A stretch of DNA of 64,000 bases, taken from NCBI RefSeq assembly GCF_007743815.1, contig NZ_CP036265.1, positions 1,390,501-1,454,500 of the forward strand. Reading direction: 5' to 3'. The notes under the pieces were generated by a model that had not been told where the DNA came from, did not search any database, and saw only the letters and a list, made by a program, of their open reading frames with translations. The stretch comes from Alienimonas californiensis (GTDB lineage: Bacteria > Planctomycetota > Planctomycetia > Planctomycetales > Planctomycetaceae). Made by a program: the position numbers and the translations under genes. Shown here piece after piece: positions 27,649-36,784 of the stretch; positions within the stretch are counted from its first letter, which is position 1, and every line of letters starts with the position of its first letter.

Positions 27649-28595
27649 GCGACATGTACGCCCCCGGCCACCGCACCGCCGTGCTGGACGCCCTGCGGGC
27701 TCGGATGAACGCGGCCCTCCGCGGGAAACCGGACGTGGTCGAGCGGGCGCTGGCCTGCGTGCTGGCCCGCGGGCACCTGCTGATCGAGGACCGCCCCGGC
27801 CTCGGCAAAACCACGCTGGCGAAGGCGCTGGCGGACGCCCTCGGCGGGACGTTCGGCCGGGTGCAGTGCACGCCGGACCTGCTGCCCAGCGACGTGACCG
27901 GGTTCAACCTGTTCAGCGAGAAGACCCGCGAGTTCGAGTTCCGCCCCGGCCCGGTGTTCGCGGACATCGTGCTCGCCGACGAGATCAACCGGGCCACCCC
28001 GCGCACCCAGTCCGCGCTCTTGGAAGCGATGGCGGAGCGGCAGGTGACCTACGACGGCGTGCGGCGGGCGCTGAGCCCGCGGTTCTTCGTGATCGCCACG
28101 CAGAACCCCGCCGGGCAGCACGGCACCTACCCGCTGCCGGAGGCCCAGTGCGACCGCTTCGCGATGAAGCTGACGGTCGGCTACCCCTCCCCGGCGGAGG
28201 AGGCGGGGCTGTTGGCGGCGGCAGTCGGCGAACGGCTCGATACGCCCCCGCCGGAGCCGCCGGTGACGGACGCCGCCGGCCTGGCGGCCCTGCAAACGGC
28301 GACCGCCGCGGTCGCCGTCACGCCGCCGGTGCGGGACTACCTGCTGCGGTTGGCGACCGCGACCCGCACGCATCCGCGAATCGAACTGGGCGTCTCCCCC
28401 CGCGGCCTGCTGACCCTCCAGCGGGTCGCCCAGGCGTGGGCGCTGCTGAGCGAACGGGACTTCGTCTCCCCGGACGACGTGCAGGACGTCGCCCCGGCCG
28501 TGCTGGGCGTGCGGCTGGGCGTCGACGCCGACGACCCCGCCCCGCTGATCGCCGAACTCCTCGACTCCACCCCCGTTCCCGACGGGAGAGACTGA
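27645..28595 (+). CDS. MoxR-family AAA+ ATPase
   Basis: A 316-residue AAA+ chaperone-type ATPase. Walker A is DRPGLGKT (residues ~49-56); Walker B ends in LADEIN (110-115). The sensor region IATQNPAGQHGTYPLPEAQ and the arginine-containing lid (SPRGLLTLQRVAQAWAL) are intact. MoxR proteins assist maturation or metal insertion of partner proteins and normally sit beside DUF58 genes. The ATG at 27645 overlaps the transglutaminase stop (ATGA), so the three genes form one translational unit. Confidence 0.95.
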   Translation: MSDMYAPGHRTAVLDALRARMNAALRGKPDVVERALACVLARGHLLIEDRPGLGKTTLAKALADALGGTFGRVQCTPDLLPSDVTGFNLFSEKTREFEFRPGPVFADIVLADEINRATPRTQSALLEAMAERQVTYDGVRRALSPRFFVIATQNPAGQHGTYPLPEAQCDRFAMKLTVGYPSPAEEAGLLAAAVGERLDTPPPEPPVTDAAGLAALQTATAAVAVTPPVRDYLLRLATATRTHPRIELGVSPRGLLTLQRVAQAWALLSERDFVSPDDVQDVAPAVLGVRLGVDADDPAPLIAELLDSTPVPDGRD

Positions 28596-28598
28596 CCA

Positions 28599-29129
28599 AT
28601 GCACTCTCGATTTCCCAGGTTCGCCGTCGCCGTGAGGCGGCGCGCTCGTACCGCCCCCGCGCGCCGCATAACGGCGACGGCGAACCTCGTCCTCATCGCA
28701 CTCGCCGGGTGCGGCGGGACGGAGACCGACGGCGGGACCGGCGACGTGTACGCCGACCACGAACACGAAGACCGCCCGCTCCACTACCCGGAGAGCTTCC
28801 CCGCGGCGATCGCCGCGTTGCGGGACCGCCTGCCGGCGATCGCGAACGGCGACGCCCGCAGCGCCGCCGAGGCCGCCGATATCGCCGGGTGGATGCCCGA
28901 ACTCGCCGCCGACAGCGACGCGACGGAAGCGGAGTGGACGCCGCTGGCCGCCGGGTCGCGGGAGTTGGCGGTCCTCCTCCCGCGGGTCGCCGTCGGGGAG
29001 GCGGAGGCCTTGGAGAGGGCGAACGCGACGCTCGACCGCCTCGCCGCCGTCGTCAGCGAGATCGGCGAGGAGGAGTTCGAAGTCACCCCCCACGAGCCTC
29101 ACGACCACGGTGACGACCATGACCGCTGA
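28599..29129 (+). CDS. Histidine-rich lipoprotein, unknown function
   Basis: A 176-residue predicted lipoprotein: basic N-terminus, hydrophobic stretch and lipobox LIALAGC with Cys38. The mature protein begins with an acidic/His cluster (YADHEHEDRPLHY) and ends HEPHDHGDDHDR, so both ends could bind metal. The middle is helical. It begins three bases after the MoxR stop, and its stop lies inside the first codons of the permease, so it is coupled to the permease gene. A metallochaperone or sensor role for the permease is inferred from context only. Confidence 0.7.
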   Translation: MHSRFPRFAVAVRRRARTAPARRITATANLVLIALAGCGGTETDGGTGDVYADHEHEDRPLHYPESFPAAIAALRDRLPAIANGDARSAAEAADIAGWMPELAADSDATEAEWTPLAAGSRELAVLLPRVAVGEAEALERANATLDRLAAVVSEIGEEEFEVTPHEPHDHGDDHDR

Positions 29130-30723
29130 ACAGTTCCACGCCGCCCTCGTCGGCGGGCTGCTGCGGGCGGCCGAGGCGCTGTGCGAGGCGTCGCCGTTCC
29201 TGATGTGCGGGCTGATCGTGGCGGCGGTGTTCCGCCGGCTGGTCGGTCACGCCGGCGTGCGAACGCTGTTCGGCGACGACTCCCGCACCGGCCTGCTGCG
29301 GGCCTGGGCGGTCGGCATGCTGTTGCCGGTCGACGCGCTGGGCGTGCTGCCGGTGATTCGGGAGCTGCGCAAAGCCGGGCTGAAGGGCGGGACGATCCTG
29401 GCGTTCGCCCTGTCGGCGCCGCTGTTCAACCCGCTCTCGCTGCTGTACGGGCTCACGCTGAGCGACCCGGCCGCGGTGCTGGCGTTCGCGGTGGGGTCGC
29501 TGATCGTGGTGACCAGCGCCGGGCTGCTGTGGGACCGGCTGTTCCCGGGCACGGTCGCGGTGGAGGACCCGCCGCCGGCGCCGGTTCAACAGGGGGCGAA
29601 ACGCCTGGCGGCGGTGGCCGTCGCGGGGGCGCGGGAGGCGTCGGGGGGGGCGGTCCCGCTGGTCCTGATCGCCCTGGCCGGGCCGTTGCTGCTCGGGATC
29701 GTCGTGCCGAAGGGTTTCCTCAGCACGGCGGTGAACGGGGAGAACCCGTTCGCCCCGCTGGTGACGACCGCCGTGGCGATCCCGGCCTACGCCTCGCCGA
29801 TGGCGGCGATGGGGACGGTCGGGTCCATGTTCCAGCACGGCAACAGCGTGGGGGCGGCGTTCGCGATGCTCGTGCTGGGGGCCGGCACGACGCTCGGCCT
29901 GCTGGCCTGGGCCTGGCGGACGTACGGCCTTGGCCGGACCGCGGCGCTGCTCGGCGCCGTCGCCGGGGTCACGTTGGCGCTGTCGTACGGCATCGACCGC
30001 CCGCTGCGGCCGGCCGGCGCCGAGGAGGGCGGCCACACCCACGCCTTCGACGGCTACACCGCCCCCTTCGCCGCAACCTCTCCGCCGGCGGACCCGTGGG
30101 CGCGGGCCTGGACCGAACTGGTCGACGGGGCGGAGGTGCATGAACGGTACGCCCTGGTCGCCCTGGCGGCGTTCGTCCTGATGGGATTGGCGCTGCGGGT
30201 CGCCGACCGCCCCGGCCGCGTCGAAGCTTGGCTGGAACGCCCGCCGGCCGAAGACGCCGAGGCCCAACCGATCGGCCGGTTCGACGTCGCCCTGCCGGCC
30301 CCCGTGCTCGGCGGCGTGGCGCTGGTCGGGCTGGCGGCGATCAGCGTGCTGGGCTGCTTCACCTACTACCCCCCGCCCGGCGAGTGCCTGGACGACCTGA
30401 ACGTGATGCAGACCGAAGCCCTCATCGCGGCGAACACCGGCGACGCGGCCCGGGCCGCGGAGTTCATCCCGGTCTGCGAGGACTGGGCGAAGCGGGCGCA
30501 GGTCGGCTACGTGCTGCGGAACGGCCCGGCCGGCGAGTTCCGCGAACTGCGGACCGCCCTCTACCTGGATCGCCTGGAACTGCTGGAGCACGAACTGGCC
30601 CACCAGGCCGCCGAGTCGAAGCTCGACGACCCCGCCGAACAGGCGATCCGGCGGGAGCTGGTCGGCCGGATCGGCCGCAGCTTCGGCCGCCTGCGACAGG
30701 CCTACGACCCCGACCGGAACTGA
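29119..30723 (+). CDS. DUF318-type permease (SO_0444-like efflux family), variant
   Basis: A 534-residue membrane protein with about 10-11 helices, resembling the DUF318/SO_0444 permeases implicated in Cu/Zn or arsenical export. The conserved helix that normally reads LLPxCSCG is here LLPVDALGV (residues ~69-76), so the usual cysteine pair is replaced by Asp-Ala-Leu. A pseudo-repeat half with PLFNPLSLLYG and PAYASPMAAMG is retained. The C-terminal ~130 residues after the last helix are a soluble helical extension. The ATG at 29119 is chosen, though a GTG three codons upstream is possible. It is co-directional with the His-rich lipoprotein and the Fur regulator. Confidence 0.75.
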   Translation: MTAEQFHAALVGGLLRAAEALCEASPFLMCGLIVAAVFRRLVGHAGVRTLFGDDSRTGLLRAWAVGMLLPVDALGVLPVIRELRKAGLKGGTILAFALSAPLFNPLSLLYGLTLSDPAAVLAFAVGSLIVVTSAGLLWDRLFPGTVAVEDPPPAPVQQGAKRLAAVAVAGAREASGGAVPLVLIALAGPLLLGIVVPKGFLSTAVNGENPFAPLVTTAVAIPAYASPMAAMGTVGSMFQHGNSVGAAFAMLVLGAGTTLGLLAWAWRTYGLGRTAALLGAVAGVTLALSYGIDRPLRPAGAEEGGHTHAFDGYTAPFAATSPPADPWARAWTELVDGAEVHERYALVALAAFVLMGLALRVADRPGRVEAWLERPPAEDAEAQPIGRFDVALPAPVLGGVALVGLAAISVLGCFTYYPPPGECLDDLNVMQTEALIAANTGDAARAAEFIPVCEDWAKRAQVGYVLRNGPAGEFRELRTALYLDRLELLEHELAHQAAESKLDDPAEQAIRRELVGRIGRSFGRLRQAYDPDRN

Positions 30724-30729
30724 CGACGC

Positions 30730-31386
30730 ATGCTCATCGCCCGCCGCCCGACCGGGTCCGCCGGTCCGTCGCCGTCCGCACGACCGGCGTTGCCGCTGCC
30801 GTGCCGCGCCTATATCGTGCCGCAGGCCGTCCCGTGGGGCGGCGTTCGTTCGCCACTGCGCCCGCCCGTGCCGAAAGCCGCTCGCACCGACGCCCCCACC
30901 GTCCCGCCCGAGGAGGAGTTGCGGGGGCGGTTACGGGAGACCGGCTTGCGGGTCACCCCCGCCCGGCTGGCGTTGATGAAGGAACTGGCCGGCGCCGGCG
31001 TGCCGCTGTCGCACGGCGAGGTCGTGGACCGGATGCGGCCCCCGGAATCGTCCGGCCGCGGCAGGAAGAAGGACGCGGACGCCGAGGCTCCCCGCCGGTT
31101 CGATCAGTCCACGCTGTTCCGCGGGCTGACGGACCTGTCGGAAGCCGGCCTGCTGGCCAAGCTGGACCTCGGGGACGCGGTCCGCCGCTACGAATGGCTG
31201 CCGGCCGAGGGCGACGCCGCCGTGCACCCGCACCACGTCTGCACCGCGTGCGGCCGGATCGTCTGTTTGGAAGGCTTCGCGCTGAAGCTCACGCCGTCCA
31301 AGGGGACGGCCCGGGAGCAGGTGGGGACGATCGGCGAAGTCGTGCTCCGCGGCCTGTGCGGCGACTGCGAAGCCGCCGCCGCCTGA
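30730..31386 (+). CDS. Fur-family metal-dependent regulator
   Basis: A Fur/Zur/PerR-type repressor. Up to 218 residues from the ATG at 30730, or 172 from the GTG at 30868, which removes a low-complexity leader and gives a more usual length. The winged helix covers GLRVTPARLALMKEL and QSTLFRGLTDLSEAGLL. The dimerisation domain has metal ligands in HPHHVCTACGRIVC and LRGLCGDC, the two CxxC pairs of the structural zinc site. It follows the lipoprotein/permease pair by 6 bases, consistent with autoregulated metal export or uptake. I cannot tell whether it is Zn-, Fe- or Mn-responsive. Confidence 0.88.
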   Translation: MLIARRPTGSAGPSPSARPALPLPCRAYIVPQAVPWGGVRSPLRPPVPKAARTDAPTVPPEEELRGRLRETGLRVTPARLALMKELAGAGVPLSHGEVVDRMRPPESSGRGRKKDADAEAPRRFDQSTLFRGLTDLSEAGLLAKLDLGDAVRRYEWLPAEGDAAVHPHHVCTACGRIVCLEGFALKLTPSKGTAREQVGTIGEVVLRGLCGDCEAAAA

Positions 31387-31732
31387 GGCGTCCGGTCTTC
31401 CTGCCCCGTGGGCTGAAGGGACGAGGGCTGAAGGGACGAGGGCTGAAGCGGCGGGGGCGGAGCGGGCGATGCGGGCCGCCCGCCCGGCCTTTCTGCAAAA
31501 AGTTTGCAAGAAGGGCGGCCCCGGGGGTTGCCGGCCGCCGCGGCCTCGTGTCAGATGCAAGTTGATTGCGTCTGTGCGGACACGGCGACGCGAGTCGCCG
31601 GCCGCGGCGCCGTTCGGCGGGCGCTGGAACGCCTCCGTCGGCCGCCGCTTCTGAACTCCCGATTTTCCGCCGGCGCGCCCGGCGACGCCCCCGGTCTGCG
31701 CGCCGCGGGGCGTTCCCCCCTTGGAGAAGCCG
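31387..31732. other. Intergenic region with short tandem repeat
   Basis: No gene is supported here. It holds the 15-bp tandem repeat described separately and an A-rich patch around 31495-31510. A promoter for the DUF1559 gene probably lies in the right half, but no convincing -35/-10 pair stands out. Confidence 0.5.
31410..31454 (+). repeat. 15-bp tandem repeat, about three copies
   Basis: Two perfect copies and one diverged copy of GGGCTGAAGGGACGA lie just downstream of the Fur gene. They do not form an obvious inverted repeat. Confidence 0.9.
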
Positions 31733-32740
31733 ATGTCGCTTCACGACCGCCGGGAGAGAGCCCGCCCCGGCTTCACCCTCATCGAATTATTGGTGGTAAT
31801 TGCCATCATTGCGATCCTCGTCTCCCTGCTGCTCCCCGCGGTGCAGCAGGCCCGCGAAGCCGCCCGCCGCAGTCAGTGTTTAAATAACCTCAAGCAACTC
31901 GGGCTGGCCCTGCACAATTACGAGAGCACGTACCAGCGGTTCCCGCCGGGCGGCTGGGACTCCTACAACAGCTTTTCGCAGCAGGCCCAGCTTCTGCCGT
32001 ACCTCGACGCGGAGCCGCTCTCGAAGTCGATTTCCTTCGAGGACCCGCTGATGGATCCGGCGCTGCCGGCGTACGCGACCAAGCTGAACGAACCGCAGCG
32101 GGAGGCGGCCGGGACCGTGGTCGCCACGTTCCTCTGCCCCAGCGACGGGGAGCCGCCGTTGTTCACCGACGAGGAGGGCGACGTCTGGGCCGCCACGAAT
32201 TACTTCCTGAACGTGGGCTCCGGCGTCGGCAAGAATTATTACGAAAGCAATCCGGACACCGACGGCCTGTTCTGGCGGGGGTCGCACACCGGCTTCCGCT
32301 CCGCCCGGGACGGGACCACGCAGACGCTCGTGGCGACCGAGACGCTGCTCGGCCGCCGCGGCGAACGCACGACGGAACTGCTGGACGCCCAACGGCAGAT
32401 GGCCCGCCCGAGCATCGGCGGGGCGCCGGGCGGCCCGACCGGCGAAGCCCTGTACGCCGCCGCCGGCTCGGCGACCTCCTTCGACGGCGGGCGGGCCGTC
32501 TCCTGGATCCGCGGGCTGGGCTACAACGTTTACGTCGACGGCTATCTCACGCCCAACAACGACGTCCCGGACGTCGCCCACCACGGGAGCGGTCTCATCG
32601 GCGCCCGCAGCGCCCACCCGGGGTCGGTCAACGTCCTGCTGCTGGACGGCAGCGCCCGGGGCGTGTCGGAGGGCGTCCGGCAGGAGACCTGGCGGGCCCT
32701 GTTCAGCCGCAACGGCGGCGAAGTGATCGACGAGTTCTGA
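31733..32740 (+). CDS. DUF1559 domain protein with prepilin-type N-terminus
   Basis: A 335-residue member of the planctomycete DUF1559 family. The N-terminus has a type IV pilin-like cleavage and methylation motif GFTLIELLVVIAIIAIL (residues ~14-30), followed by the family phrases LLPAVQQAREAARRSQCLNNLKQLGLALHNYES and, near the C-terminus, GSVNVLLLDGSARGVSEGV. These proteins are thought to be pseudopilins or major pseudopilin-like surface components; their function is not established. The ATG at 31733 has GGAG upstream (TTGGAGAAGCCG). Confidence 0.95.
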   Translation: MSLHDRRERARPGFTLIELLVVIAIIAILVSLLLPAVQQAREAARRSQCLNNLKQLGLALHNYESTYQRFPPGGWDSYNSFSQQAQLLPYLDAEPLSKSISFEDPLMDPALPAYATKLNEPQREAAGTVVATFLCPSDGEPPLFTDEEGDVWAATNYFLNVGSGVGKNYYESNPDTDGLFWRGSHTGFRSARDGTTQTLVATETLLGRRGERTTELLDAQRQMARPSIGGAPGGPTGEALYAAAGSATSFDGGRAVSWIRGLGYNVYVDGYLTPNNDVPDVAHHGSGLIGARSAHPGSVNVLLLDGSARGVSEGVRQETWRALFSRNGGEVIDEF

Positions 32741-32825
32741 GGGCGCCGGCCGGCCGCCGTTCACGCCGTCGCCCGCTCCGCGGCTCCCTGTTCGTTCCGT
32801 TTCCCCCCCGCACTCCCGCGATCCC

Positions 32826-34778
32826 ATGTCGCTCGCCGCCGCTCCGAACCTTGCCGATCCCTGTGAAGAAGCCTGTTGCCGTCACGCCCCAACGGACCTG
32901 TTCGGCATCGTCTGTTCCGTCGGGTGCGGAATTCATTGCGCCGCCATGCCGCTGTTGATCGCCGCGGCGCCGGCGGTCGGCGGGTCGTGGCTGGGCGGGG
33001 AGGCGGCGCATCTTGTGCTGCTTCCGTTGTGCGCGGGGGCGGCGTTCTGGTCGATGCGTTCGGGCGTGCGGCGGCACGGGCGGCGGTCGGTTCCGTGGAT
33101 CGCGGCGGCCGGGGTCTCGCTGCTCGCCGCGGGGGTCGCCGTCCCGTCGCTGCTGAATGACGGCTCCGCGGGCGAGGCCGCCGGGGGCGGGGCCGGAGCC
33201 TGCTCGGCCGCCTGTTGCCAATCGACCGCGATTGCCTCGCCGGAGGACGGCCCGGCCGCCGCGGTCGTTCGCTTCGCCGTCCCGTTCCTGACGCCCCTCG
33301 GCGGCGGGCTGCTTGTGCTCGCCCATCTGGTCAATCTGTTCGCCGCCCCCGCCCGTCGGCGGCCGGTCCACATTCCTGAACCGCAAACAACAATGCCCGC
33401 TCTCGCCCGTTCCGGCGCCGTCCTCGTCCTCGCCTGCTGCGGGACGACCGCACACGCGGCGGACGGGTCCTGGTCCGACTTTCGCGGCGGCGGCGCCAGC
33501 GTCGCGGACGCCGCCGATCTGCCGTTGAACTGGTCCCCGGAGGACGGGGTGGCGTGGTCGGTCGAGCTGCCGGGGGTGGGGCAGTCCTCGCCGGTCGTGT
33601 TCGGGGACCGGGCCTACGTCACTTTCGTGGAGGGGCCGAACAAGGAGGCCGTGGGCGTCGCCGCCCTGAGCGTCGCGACGGGCGAGACGCTGTGGACGCA
33701 GCGGTTCGACGCCGCCCGCACCAGCCCGAACGACTTCATGCACGGCCGGGCCGCGCCCACGCCGGCGGCGGACGGGGCCGGCGTGGTCGCCTTCTTCGCC
33801 TCCGGCGATCTGATCGCTCTCACCCCCGACGGCACGAAGCGCTGGCGGCGGAACCTGTGGGAGGAGTTCGGCCCCTTCGAGAACAACCACGATCTCGGGA
33901 CCAGCCCCGCCCAGGACGCCGAGCGCCTCCTTCTGCAACTGGACCACGGCGGCCCGTCGCTGCTGCTGGCGGTCTCCAAGGCCGACGGACAAACGGCTTG
34001 GACTGCGGAGCGGGAGCCGCGGACGAGCTTCACCTCCCCGGTCGTCGCCGAGATCGCCGGCACTGCCCAAGTGGTGTGCAGTTCGAACGGCTCGGTCGAC
34101 GGCTACGACGCGGCGACGGGGGCGAAATTGTGGAGCCTCGACGGGCTGACGGGCAACACAATTCCCTCGCCGGTCGTCGTGGGGAACCGGGTGTACGTCG
34201 GGGCAAAACCCGGCCGCGGAAACACGGACGTGGCCGCCGCACAGGAGTCGAACTGCTGCGTCGAGGTGAGCCGCACGCCGGCGGGGGACTGGACCGCCGA
34301 ACTCCTTTGGCGGGCGAACCGCACGCTGAGCCACTACTCCAGCCCGCTGGTCCACCGCGGGCGGTGCTATTACCTGAACAACGTGGGCGTGCTGGCCTGC
34401 TTCGACGCGGAGACCGGCGACCTGCTCCACCGCGGCCGGCTGGGCTTTGAAAGTTGGGCCACGCCGATCGGCGCCGGCGACCGCGTGTACTGCTTCGGCC
34501 GCGGCGGCGAATGCGCCGTGCTGGCCGCCGCGGACGACTTCGAACTCCTCGCCGAGAACCGCCTCTGGTCCCCCGAAGCGTCGGGCGAAACCGCGGCCGA
34601 GGCTCCCCCGCAACCCCCTGCCGACGGCGCGGGAGCCGACGACGAGAGCGACGGCCGGCCGGGCGCCGGCGGCTACGACGGCCCGTTCGTCTACGGCGCC
34701 GCCCCGGTCGCCGGCGGCTTTCTGCTCCGCACCGAAACCCGCCTGTACCGCGTCGGCGCCGCAACGCCGACGCCGTAG
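32826..34778 (+). CDS. MerC-domain / PQQ-like beta-propeller fusion
   Basis: A 650-residue open frame with two parts. Residues ~20-175 are a four-helix membrane domain like MerC, with the motif SVGCGIHCAAMPLL and additional cysteines (ACSAACCQ). Residues ~210-645 are a PQQ/WD-type propeller (GSWSDFRGGG, LPGVGQSSPVVFGDRAYVT, KADGQTAWTAE). At the junction, residue 190 is an ATG (33393) followed by ALARSGAVLVLACCGTTAHA, which looks exactly like a signal peptide. The frame is continuous with no stop. Either a true fusion with an internal membrane segment is made, or the propeller is also started independently at 33393. The propeller type is common as a secreted protein in planctomycetes. Confidence 0.82.
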   Translation: MSLAAAPNLADPCEEACCRHAPTDLFGIVCSVGCGIHCAAMPLLIAAAPAVGGSWLGGEAAHLVLLPLCAGAAFWSMRSGVRRHGRRSVPWIAAAGVSLLAAGVAVPSLLNDGSAGEAAGGGAGACSAACCQSTAIASPEDGPAAAVVRFAVPFLTPLGGGLLVLAHLVNLFAAPARRRPVHIPEPQTTMPALARSGAVLVLACCGTTAHAADGSWSDFRGGGASVADAADLPLNWSPEDGVAWSVELPGVGQSSPVVFGDRAYVTFVEGPNKEAVGVAALSVATGETLWTQRFDAARTSPNDFMHGRAAPTPAADGAGVVAFFASGDLIALTPDGTKRWRRNLWEEFGPFENNHDLGTSPAQDAERLLLQLDHGGPSLLLAVSKADGQTAWTAEREPRTSFTSPVVAEIAGTAQVVCSSNGSVDGYDAATGAKLWSLDGLTGNTIPSPVVVGNRVYVGAKPGRGNTDVAAAQESNCCVEVSRTPAGDWTAELLWRANRTLSHYSSPLVHRGRCYYLNNVGVLACFDAETGDLLHRGRLGFESWATPIGAGDRVYCFGRGGECAVLAAADDFELLAENRLWSPEASGETAAEAPPQPPADGAGADDESDGRPGAGGYDGPFVYGAAPVAGGFLLRTETRLYRVGAATPTP

Positions 34779-34782
34779 CCCG

Positions 34783-35130
34783 CCGACGCCGTTCCGCGTC
34801 GGCCGCGAGCGCCTCGCGGCGGTGTTCCTCGACGACGCGGAGCCGGAGGGGGACGAGGAGCTGACGCTCGTCGACCTCGACCCCAACGGCGACCGCGACC
34901 GTTCCGACGCCGCCGCGACTCACCAGATCGCCGTCGGGGACAATGCCGTCGACGGGCGCTTCGGTCATCACGACCTGGCGACCGAACCGACGCGGGACCG
35001 CCCGTTCGTCGTCAATCCGGGCGACGGCACGCTGGTCGCCGTCAATCTGGAGAACTGGAAGCCCGGGGACGGCGCTGTCTGTCCCCGGGAATTCGAACGC
35101 CGTGCTGAACGTCGGCCGCCGGACGGATTA
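34783..35130 (+). pseudogene. Possible coding remnant
   Basis: In one plus-strand frame this stretch reads protein-like (ERLAAVFLDDAEPEGDEELT, VDLDPNGDRDRSDAA, NPGDGTLVAVNLENWKPGD), with an acidic composition unlike random frames of GC-rich DNA. No start codon precedes it in frame outside the upstream gene and there is no recognisable family. It could be the decayed 3' end of a secreted protein gene. Support is weak. Confidence 0.3.
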
Positions 35131-35156
35131 AAGCGCGGCCCGACGAACGTCGCGGC

Positions 35157-35891
35157 TCACTCGGCCGCGGCGGGCTGGCCGGGCGCCTCCTCGCTCAGCG
35201 ACTTGATCGGCGTCAGCCGGAGCTTCTTGAACTCCACCTCGGAGCCTTCCGCCTGCACCGCGATCTGACCGCTGGCGGCGGTGCAGTCGTGGCCGTGGTT
35301 CACCAGGTCGCCGTTGACCCAGACCTTCACCTCGTCGCCGACGCACTCGATCGTCATGCGGTTCCACTCGCCCAGCGGCTTCTCGGAGCCGTCGGTCAGG
35401 TTGAGGATCCGGCGGGCCTTGCTCCCGTTGATCCCCCAGTTCTCCTTGGGGCCGCGGCGCTCGACCATATCCGGCACGGCGATGTCCTCCTCGATGCACC
35501 AGAAGTCGCCGGCGTGCTGGTGGTTCATCTGCACCTCGATCGACTGCGGGAACATCTGATAGAGCGCCCGCGGCGTGGAGGCGTGCACCAGCACCCCGCA
35601 GTTGCCGGGCTTGCCGGGGAAGCGGTATTCGACCTCCAGCCGGTAGTTCTCGTGCGTCTTGTCGGTGATGAGGTGCCCGTTCGGCGAGCCGAGGCTGACG
35701 AGCATCCCGTCGCGGACGACGAAGGAGGGCTTCGTCTCCGGCTTGCCGTCCGCGGCCGGCACGTCGGCGTGCCAGCCGTCGAGGGTCTTCCCGTCGAACA
35801 GGGAGACCGGGCCGGCCGGCCCGTCGTCCGCGAACGCGGAGCAGCAGAACGAGGCGGCGGCGGTCAGGGCGAGCGCGGTGCGGAGAGCCAT
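35157..35891 (-). CDS. DUF1080 (3-keto-disaccharide hydrolase-like) protein
   Basis: A 244-residue exported protein with a signal peptide (residues ~1-22, ending AFA). It is a single concanavalin-like DUF1080 domain: SLFDGKTLDGWH at the start, the central LEVEYRFPGKPGNCGVLVHAS, then SIEVQMNHQHAGDFW and GEWNRMTIECVGDEVKVWVNGDLVNHG. DUF1080 proteins are abundant in planctomycetes; some have 3-keto-glycoside hydrolase or lyase activity, others are lectin-like. The ATG at 35891 is the natural start before the signal peptide. It is a single gene with no obvious operon partner. Confidence 0.93.
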   Translation of the reverse strand: MALRTALALTAAASFCCSAFADDGPAGPVSLFDGKTLDGWHADVPAADGKPETKPSFVVRDGMLVSLGSPNGHLITDKTHENYRLEVEYRFPGKPGNCGVLVHASTPRALYQMFPQSIEVQMNHQHAGDFWCIEEDIAVPDMVERRGPKENWGINGSKARRILNLTDGSEKPLGEWNRMTIECVGDEVKVWVNGDLVNHGHDCTAASGQIAVQAEGSEVEFKKLRLTPIKSLSEEAPGQPAAAE

Positions 35892-35959
35892 CGGGCGGCG
35901 GTCGGGTCGGGGGAACGGGGAGCGGTCGATCGGCGGCCGGGCGGCGAGAGATCGTCGCC

Positions 35960-36531
35960 GACATGCTACCGGGAACCCGAAGCCGCCGAAGCGGCCGCGT
36001 CGGGCTCGCCGAAAGCGATCGCCGAGGAGATCGGCGGGTACCTCGACCCCGAAGACGTGGACACTACGGAGCCGATCATGCCCCGTGCCGTCGATGCAAA
36101 GACGAACCTCGGCGCTCGGCACAAGCGGATGCCGTCGGCCCGGAAGCCCTCCGCGTCTCGGAGAGCGACGCCAATTCCTGCGCACGGAGAACGCAAAACC
36201 CAACGTCGCCCAGAGCGTCGCTGAACGGCACAGAACCGCGCCCCGGCGGCAAAACCCCTGTTTCACCGCCCTTCGAACCGCCCGGCGCCATTCACCGCCG
36301 GCTCAAAGAGATCCCCGACCAGGACCTCGGGCTGACTCAGTTTATCCCTGTAAAACAGGAGTGAAAACAAAATCCTTGGAAGTGGGCGGCGCGGAATCCG
36401 GCGCAGCGGAGCCAGACGCCGGTCTCGCCGCCGTCGTCGCGGCTTGGCCAAGACTTTCGCCCGCACTGCGCGCTGGAATCGTCGCGATTGTCGAAGCGGC
36501 CATGTCCTCGCGGAACATTCCGGGCGGATGA
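35960..36531 (+). pseudogene. Broken C-terminal part of a planctomycete tyrosine recombinase
   Basis: Frames shift repeatedly, but fragments match the tail typical of planctomycete phage-type integrases: AKTNLGARHKRM (compare AKANLGTQFKR in the second remnant at ~40.3 kb), then AKPNVAQSVAERHRTAPR, and a trailing AGLAAVVAAWPRLSPALRAG. The catalytic Arg-His-Arg core and Tyr are not present. The fragment marks one edge of an old insertion. Assignment rests on remembered family style plus the internal similarity to the second remnant. Confidence 0.5.
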
Positions 36532-36784
36532 CGTTCTTCGATGTCGTCGGCGCCCGCCCCGACGAATCGGACGGGTCCGTCCTCGCGAGTCGGCTCCGTT
36601 CAACCCGGTCGCCGGCGGCCGACATCCCCGAACCGGGACCGGCGACGATCCTCCAGTTCCCGACGGGCCGCCGCAGTCGCGGAACCGGGTAAGTGGGAGA
36701 TTTCTACCTGTCAGGTGTATTGCCAATCCCGCGGCTCGCCTCGAAAAAATCGCGACCGCCGCGGCGCCTCAGGAGACCCCGAAG

